From: Marinobacter sp. DY40_1A1
Lineage (GTDB): Bacteria; Pseudomonadota; Gammaproteobacteria; Pseudomonadales; Oleiphilaceae
DNA: 64,000 nucleotides
Reading direction: 5' to 3'
Assembly (NCBI RefSeq): GCF_016597815.1
Contig: NZ_VCHA01000001.1
Location: 620,001 to 684,000 of the forward strand
Shown: positions 60,051 to 64,000 of the stretch, in pieces
Numbering within the stretch: position 1 is the stretch's first letter
Layout of the letters: the number at the start of each line of letters is the position of its first letter
Notes under the pieces: model-generated
Database searches by the model: none
What the model was told of the DNA's origin: nothing
The model's input: the letters and a program-made list of their open reading frames with translations, nothing else
Translations under genes and position numbers: made by a program

Positions 60051-60956
60051 ATGGCTCAGAATCAGACCGCTGCAGAGGTACGAACGGGAACGGCTCAGGG
60101 AGCTGTATTAAGACCCGGGCGTGCGGCTGACCCTGTGCCGGATAAGGCTGCGTTAGCTGCAAACCAGAATACTCAGCAAGATAGTGCCAGTGTTTCTAAA
60201 AGCGTCAGCCGTGGTGATGCAGGGAGCGGCGTAAAAGAAGAACCAGGAAAGGGTGAAGAGCAGGCAGATAAAGAGCCGGACGTTGGTGCTGAAAGCCCTG
60301 AGCAGACCAAGCCCATGTTGGCGGAATCACGCCAGCGAAAGCTAAGATTGATGCTGCGCCAGTGTGATCGCGTGCTGCTGATGGATTTTGAGTTGCTGGC
60401 GATGAATGATTGGCCTGACAATTTCAGCGTTGCAACGGCGCGTCGGAGCCGGGATTTGTGGGTTTTCAGTGCGCTGGTGGCTGCAGTTGTGTTTCTCAGC
60501 GGGTTGACAGGCATTGTGCCTGCGTGGGTTGCGGGCGGCGGGTTTGGTGCCTTTATTATTATTGTGCTGCTGGGTATTCCGGTGGTTCGTCGCGTTTATA
60601 CATCTGCGCCTTCCTATCTGGATTTGCTGCTCAAGCGCCAGCGCCTGATGCGGGATGCGCGAAAGCACGCAGAACACCTTGAAGGCAAAGAGGGATTGAT
60701 CTGGCAGTGTGCCCGCATGGCGGACTATAACCCCGCTCTGAAAAACACCCGATTCAGCAACCTTTTGCGTCTGTCGGAACAGAAAGCGCTACCTCGGGCT
60801 CTGTCCCGTCGTGAGCATGTGAGGCTCTACCTGATTTATCTGCTTGAAGCGGAGAAGGCGTATAGCCGGGTTCAGGCTGCATTTTTGGAGGGCAACCAGG
60901 AGGCAATAGACGAAGGTTGGCAGGCAGCCGTGGCACAGCCCGAGGACAGAACTTGA
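60051..60956 (+). CDS. Unrecognised two-helix membrane protein
   Basis: The 301 aa product matches no family I recognise. Residues 1-90 are polar, Ala/Gly/Asp/Lys-rich and probably disordered. A basic helix (92-105) precedes two membrane segments at about 137-157 and 163-179. The C-terminal 120 residues are helical and charged (LDLLLKRQRLMRDARKHAEHLEG, LSRREHVRLYLIYLLEAEKAYSRVQAAFLEG). Both termini would be on the same side, probably cytoplasmic. It ends inside the psrA promoter. The gap upstream (59854-60050) has no recognisable regulatory site. Confidence 0.7.
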   Translation: MAQNQTAAEVRTGTAQGAVLRPGRAADPVPDKAALAANQNTQQDSASVSKSVSRGDAGSGVKEEPGKGEEQADKEPDVGAESPEQTKPMLAESRQRKLRLMLRQCDRVLLMDFELLAMNDWPDNFSVATARRSRDLWVFSALVAAVVFLSGLTGIVPAWVAGGGFGAFIIIVLLGIPVVRRVYTSAPSYLDLLLKRQRLMRDARKHAEHLEGKEGLIWQCARMADYNPALKNTRFSNLLRLSEQKALPRALSRREHVRLYLIYLLEAEKAYSRVQAAFLEGNQEAIDEGWQAAVAQPEDRT

Positions 60957-60981
60957 CATAAATGTGCTTCAAACGTATGTT
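60953..60981 (+). promoter_or_regulatory. psrA promoter
   Basis: TTGACA (60953-60958) is a perfect -35. After 17 bases comes TATGTT (60976-60981; 4/6 to the -10). The -35 overlaps the stop codon of the preceding gene. The -10 lies inside the first operator box, so repression by occlusion is plausible. Confidence 0.7.
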
Positions 60982-60996
60982 TCAAACAGACGTTTG
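60970..60996 (+). promoter_or_regulatory. Two adjoining PsrA-type operator boxes
   Basis: CAAAC-GTAT-GTTTC (60970-60983) and CAAAC-AGAC-GTTTG (60983-60996) share one base. The second is a perfect palindrome at its arms. Both fit the (G/C)AAAC-N2-4-GTTT(G/C) box described for Pseudomonas PsrA. They cover the -10 and start region of psrA, 20 bases before its ATG, implying autorepression. Confidence 0.75.
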
Positions 60997-61016
60997 CTAG
61001 AGGCACTGAAAACAAA

Positions 61017-61694
61017 ATGGCCCAGTCAGATACTGTTGACCGAATTCTGGATGCTGCAGAAGAGCTGTTCGCTGAGCGTGGTTTTTCAGAGACGTCCCTG
61101 CGTATGATTACCAGCAAGGCAAAAGTAAACCTTGCCGCTGTTAATTACCACTTTGGCTCAAAAAACGCACTTATACATGCGGTTTTTGGACGCTTTCTTA
61201 CCCCATTCTCTGCAACGCTTGAAAAGGCATTTGATGAGTTGGAATTGCGTTGCGACGGCAAGCCACCAACCCTGAATCAAACCCTGTGGGTTCTCACAGA
61301 AAGTGCCGTACGCATGCCTCAGCGCAATGAAAAGGGTATTTCAATCTTTATGCGTCTGCTTGGGCTGGCCTATACCCAGTCGCAAGGGCATTTGCGCAAA
61401 TTCCTGGAGCAGGAATACAGTGAGCCCTTCAGCCGTTTCATGCGGCTTCTCAAAGAAGCAACCCCACAGCTTTCTGCTGTAGATCGATACTGGCGTATTC
61501 AGTTTATGCTGGGTGCGACGGCCTTTACCATGTCCAGTAGCGATGCGTTACAGGACATCCTGCGTAACAAACTGGGTGTGGACACTACGGTTCAGGAGAT
61601 TGCTGCGCGCCTGGTGCCCTTCCTTGCCGCCGGCATGCAAGCTCAGGATACCCTGCTGACTCCCCGGGTTGAAAACAAGATCCCGGTTGCCTGA
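61017..61694 (+). CDS. psrA: TetR-family regulator PsrA
   Basis: The 225 aa TetR-type repressor has an N-terminal helix-turn-helix (TVDRILDAAEELFAERGFSETSLRMITSKAKVNLAAVNYHFGSKNALIHAVF, residues 6-57). From memory this is nearly identical in style to Pseudomonas PsrA. PsrA senses long-chain fatty acids or acyl-CoA and controls beta-oxidation and, in Pseudomonas, rpoS. The ligand-binding C-terminal domain is all-helical. Two matching operator boxes precede the gene. Confidence 0.85.
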   Translation: MAQSDTVDRILDAAEELFAERGFSETSLRMITSKAKVNLAAVNYHFGSKNALIHAVFGRFLTPFSATLEKAFDELELRCDGKPPTLNQTLWVLTESAVRMPQRNEKGISIFMRLLGLAYTQSQGHLRKFLEQEYSEPFSRFMRLLKEATPQLSAVDRYWRIQFMLGATAFTMSSSDALQDILRNKLGVDTTVQEIAARLVPFLAAGMQAQDTLLTPRVENKIPVA

Positions 61695-61712
61695 GCTGCA
61701 CCCTCTCGGTTA

Positions 61713-61740
61713 GGCTTCCCTCTGAATTCCAGAGGGAGCC
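61713..61740 (+). promoter_or_regulatory. Hairpin covering the Shine-Dalgarno of the L,D-transpeptidase gene
   Basis: TCCCTCTG (61717-61724) and CAGAGGGA (61730-61737) pair perfectly around AATTC. A one-base bulge allows three more pairs (GGC 61713-61715 with GCC 61738-61740). The right arm contains the only Shine-Dalgarno-like sequence (GAGGGAG) before the GTG at 61750. The structure could mask translation. There is no T-run, so it is not a clear terminator for psrA. Confidence 0.55.
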
Positions 61741-61749
61741 AATATCGTT

Positions 61750-62250
61750 GTGAGCCACCACAACCGCAGTGCCTGTTCGATTGACATCTGCCTGGACGAC
61801 CAGACGCTTATGCTGCGTGATGAGTGCGGTGTCGCCATTGCCTGTTACCCGGTGTCTACTGCCCTTAATGGTGCGGGCGAGCGGGATGGCAGCGGTTGCA
61901 CTCCGAGAGGGGAGCACTACATCCGCGCCATGATTGGTGCCGGGCTGCCTCAAGATACAGTATTTCGTGCCCGCCGCCCTACAGGGGAAATCTACAGCGC
62001 CGAGCTAGCGGCTGCCAACCCTGGCAGAGACTGGATACTGAGCCGCATTCTCTGGCTTTGTGGCCTGGAGTCAGGCAGGAATCGTGGTGCTGGTGTCGAT
62101 ACCTTTCGCCGCTTTATATACATACATGGCACCCCGGATACAGAGCCAATGGGATTGGCGTTGTCTCATGGCTGTGTCCGTATGCGCAACGCGGATGTCA
62201 TTGAGCTGTTTGGCTATGCCCACACGGGCATGCCAGTTACTATCCGCTGA
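61750..62250 (+). CDS. L,D-transpeptidase (YkuD) domain protein without signal peptide
   Basis: The 166 aa product starts with GTG. The YkuD catalytic motif IYIHGTPDTEPMGLALSHGCVRM contains H126, H140 and nucleophile C142. These enzymes crosslink peptidoglycan or anchor proteins in the periplasm. This one has no visible signal peptide or membrane helix, so it may be incorrectly started, exported another way, or act on a cytoplasmic substrate. It lies between psrA and the MscS-like gene. The preceding hairpin contains its ribosome binding site. Confidence 0.8.
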   Translation: MSHHNRSACSIDICLDDQTLMLRDECGVAIACYPVSTALNGAGERDGSGCTPRGEHYIRAMIGAGLPQDTVFRARRPTGEIYSAELAAANPGRDWILSRILWLCGLESGRNRGAGVDTFRRFIYIHGTPDTEPMGLALSHGCVRMRNADVIELFGYAHTGMPVTIR

Positions 62251-62283
62251 ACCCGAATTAACAAGATTGATTAGAGGATTCCG

Positions 62284-63564
62284 ATGATCGGAGAAATGAT
62301 GTCCACGCTTAATGGCTGGATCGCGAACTTTGGTGTCCTGTCTGAGGCATGGCGCGTGAGCATTGTGGTGTTCGCGCTGGTGTTCGGTACGGCTACGATT
62401 GCCTATGTTGCCAGCCATATTATTGGAGCACTGGAAAGCAGGTTCTCCAAAACCAACAACATCTGGGATGACGCCCTGTTGCATGCCACCCGTGCACCGG
62501 TAGTGGCATTTGTGTGGCTGCAGGGAATCTACTGGGCTGCGGAGGTGGCGCATCACTACTCATCCGCAGAGATATTCAAGGCCAACGGAATCCTGCTGCA
62601 GGTCGGCTTCATTTTCATTTTTGTCTGGGCGTTGCTCAGAATGATCAAAGAGCTGGAGAACATCGTTGTCTCTCCGGTAAAAATGAAAAAGCCGATGGAT
62701 TACACCACGGTTAACGCTATCAGTAAGCTTTCCCGAGCTGTTGTCATTATTACGGCTGTGCTGATCAGCTTGCAGTCTTTGGGTTATAGCCTTTCAGGTG
62801 TGCTTGCTTTTGGTGGAGTGGGTGGTATTGCTGTGGGCTTTGCGGCCAAGGATCTGTTGGCAAACTTCTTCGGGGGGTTCATTGTTCATCTCGACAGACC
62901 GTTCAAGGTAGGCGACTGGATTCGCTCTCCCGATCGTAAAATCGAGGGCACGGTTGAACACATCGGCTGGAGGGTAACCACTATCCGGACGTTTGATAAG
63001 CGCCCCCTGTATGTCCCCAATGCAACTTTTACAACCATCGCAGTAGAAAACCCCTCGCGAATGACCAACCGGCGTATTTCCGAGACCATTGGTATCCGTT
63101 ATGCCGATGTCAGCCAGATGGCTACCATTGTTTCAGATATCCGCTCAATGCTTGAAAAGCACGAGGATATTGACGGTAAACAAACGTTGATTGTTAATTT
63201 TCTGGCGTTTAGCCATTCGTCTCTGGATATCATGGTGTACGCTTTTACCAAAACGACCCAGTGGGTTCGTTTCCACGAAGTCAAGCAAGATGTGCTCCTG
63301 AAAATCAGCGACGTAATCGAGAGTCATGGTGGCCAGGTGGCCTTCCCGACTCAAACCATCCATTTTGGTGATGAAGGCAGGCTGCCCGGGCAGAGCAAAG
63401 ATCGGGATGCGCAATCTGAGAGTGAGGATGCGCGCACTGAAAAAGGCGACGCACAGCGTGTATCCCGCAACCAGGACAGTAGCAGGCGTGATCGCAATCG
63501 CCGCCACGATACCCAGGCCGGTGATGTGGGCGAGCAATCCCTTGATGCAGGAGATGGAGACTGA
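62284..63564 (+). CDS. MscS-family mechanosensitive channel
   Basis: The 426 aa inner-membrane protein has about five hydrophobic segments (at about 25-45, 72-88, 100-118, 150-170 and the pore helix region). The pore helix GGVGGIAVGFAAKDLLANFFGGFIVHLDRPF is followed by the beta domain (VGDWIRSPDRKIEGTVEHIGWRVTTIRTFDKRPLYVPNATF). It resembles the YnaI/YbdG-sized MscS group. The last 60 residues form a highly charged, probably disordered tail (QSESEDARTEKGDAQ, SSRRDRNRRHD). Its stop shares a base with the next start (TGATG). Confidence 0.92.
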   Translation: MIGEMMSTLNGWIANFGVLSEAWRVSIVVFALVFGTATIAYVASHIIGALESRFSKTNNIWDDALLHATRAPVVAFVWLQGIYWAAEVAHHYSSAEIFKANGILLQVGFIFIFVWALLRMIKELENIVVSPVKMKKPMDYTTVNAISKLSRAVVIITAVLISLQSLGYSLSGVLAFGGVGGIAVGFAAKDLLANFFGGFIVHLDRPFKVGDWIRSPDRKIEGTVEHIGWRVTTIRTFDKRPLYVPNATFTTIAVENPSRMTNRRISETIGIRYADVSQMATIVSDIRSMLEKHEDIDGKQTLIVNFLAFSHSSLDIMVYAFTKTTQWVRFHEVKQDVLLKISDVIESHGGQVAFPTQTIHFGDEGRLPGQSKDRDAQSESEDARTEKGDAQRVSRNQDSSRRDRNRRHDTQAGDVGEQSLDAGDGD

Positions 63565-64000
63565 TGTCTGACGGTGGTGGAGTAGTCGGTATTATTGGTG
63601 GTACAGGCCTGACAACTCTTTCGGGCCTGGAAATCACCGGAACACGCACGCGTGAGACGCCTTGGGGGTCACCTTCATCTGTGCTGACTGATGGGCACCT
63701 TGATGGTCAGCCGGTGGTATTTTTATCCAGACACGGTAACCCTCACAGGATACCGCCCCATCAAGTGAACTACCGGGCCAACATAAAGGCACTATACGAT
63801 GCGGGTGTGCGCACGGTTATCGGCGTAAATGCGGTCGGCGGGATACATCCGGATATGGGGCCTGCCTGCGTGGTCATCCCTGACCAGATTATCGATTACA
63901 CCTGGGGCAGGGCAGGGACCTTTTTTGAGGGTGATCTGGAGCAGGTAACTCACATCGACTTCACCTGGCCATACGATCAGGAAGCCCGGAATATAATGAT
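63564..64000 (+). CDS. S-methyl-5'-thioinosine phosphorylase (3'-truncated)
   Basis: The frame opens at ATG 63564 and runs off the window after 145 codons. IIGGTGLTTLSGLEI, LSRHGNPHRIPPHQVNYRANI, GVNAVGGIH and THIDFTWPYD match the methylthioadenosine/methylthioinosine phosphorylase family. They most resemble the Pseudomonas enzyme that prefers methylthioinosine. It recycles polyamine and autoinducer by-products. Substrate choice cannot be settled from the part visible. Confidence 0.88.
   Translation, partial: MSDGGGVVGIIGGTGLTTLSGLEITGTRTRETPWGSPSSVLTDGHLDGQPVVFLSRHGNPHRIPPHQVNYRANIKALYDAGVRTVIGVNAVGGIHPDMGPACVVIPDQIIDYTWGRAGTFFEGDLEQVTHIDFTWPYDQEARNIM

Overview
The window looks like chromosomal DNA of a marine gammaproteobacterium close to Marinobacter. 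This rests on gene order and protein resemblance: a Pseudomonas/Marinobacter-type polar flagellar and chemotaxis supercluster, System I cytochrome c maturation, a PsrA-like TetR regulator and a methylthioinosine phosphorylase. Coding density is very high. No stretch over 300 bases lacks a gene, and I see no tRNA, rRNA, CRISPR array, insertion sequence or phage gene.

Layout. (1) 1-14909, plus strand: the fliF (5'-truncated) to flhB flagellar run. It carries fliGHIJ, an embedded hsbA-hsbR-hptB-like partner-switching trio, then fliKLMNOPQR and flhB. A good sigma-54 site precedes fliL. (2) 15163-17060, minus strand: uraA and upp, a pyrimidine-salvage pair that interrupts the flagellar cluster. 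(3) 17287-31501, plus strand: flhA-flhF-fleN-fliA, cheY-cheZ-cheA-cheB, motC-motD, the polar-localisation pair parC-parP, cheW and a DUF2802 protein. A sigma-54 site precedes flhA, a textbook FliA (sigma-28) site precedes parC, and a sigma-54-like site precedes cheW. (4) 31528-34910: a translationally coupled pair made of a methyltransferase-like/GspE-ATPase fusion and a YehL-type MoxR AAA+ ATPase. This is the least conventional part of the window. (5) 34896-36559, minus strand: a FliK-like/FlhB-C-like pair. (6) 36684-43997, plus strand: ccmABCDEFGHI. (7) 44077-51009, minus strand: moxR, DUF58, DUF4381, batA, batB/C and batD, an aerotolerance-type operon. (8) 51140-64000: NAD-glutamate dehydrogenase, beta-carbonic anhydrase, rsmC, rlmG, a riboflavin synthase alpha chain (minus strand), an unrecognised membrane protein, psrA with two operator boxes, an L,D-transpeptidase-fold protein, an MscS-family channel and the start of a methylthioinosine phosphorylase gene.

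How it works together. Regions 1 and 3 encode most of the basal body, the export gate, the number and placement control (FlhF/FleN), sigma-28, the central chemotaxis pathway and the second stator MotCD. The visible promoters suggest tiered control: sigma-54 for export and assembly genes, FliA for the chemotaxis-array positioning genes. The CheA linker carries three copies of a short acidic motif. With parC and parP downstream, this suggests the linker is the docking site that holds the array at the cell pole.

The main candidates for something undescribed are the coupled PCMT-GspE/MoxR pair at 31528-34910, the tripled CheA motif, and several conspicuous inverted repeats: before can, before the L,D-transpeptidase gene, in the flhB-uraA gap and before fliK. 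Protein identifications come from reading motifs; no database search was possible.
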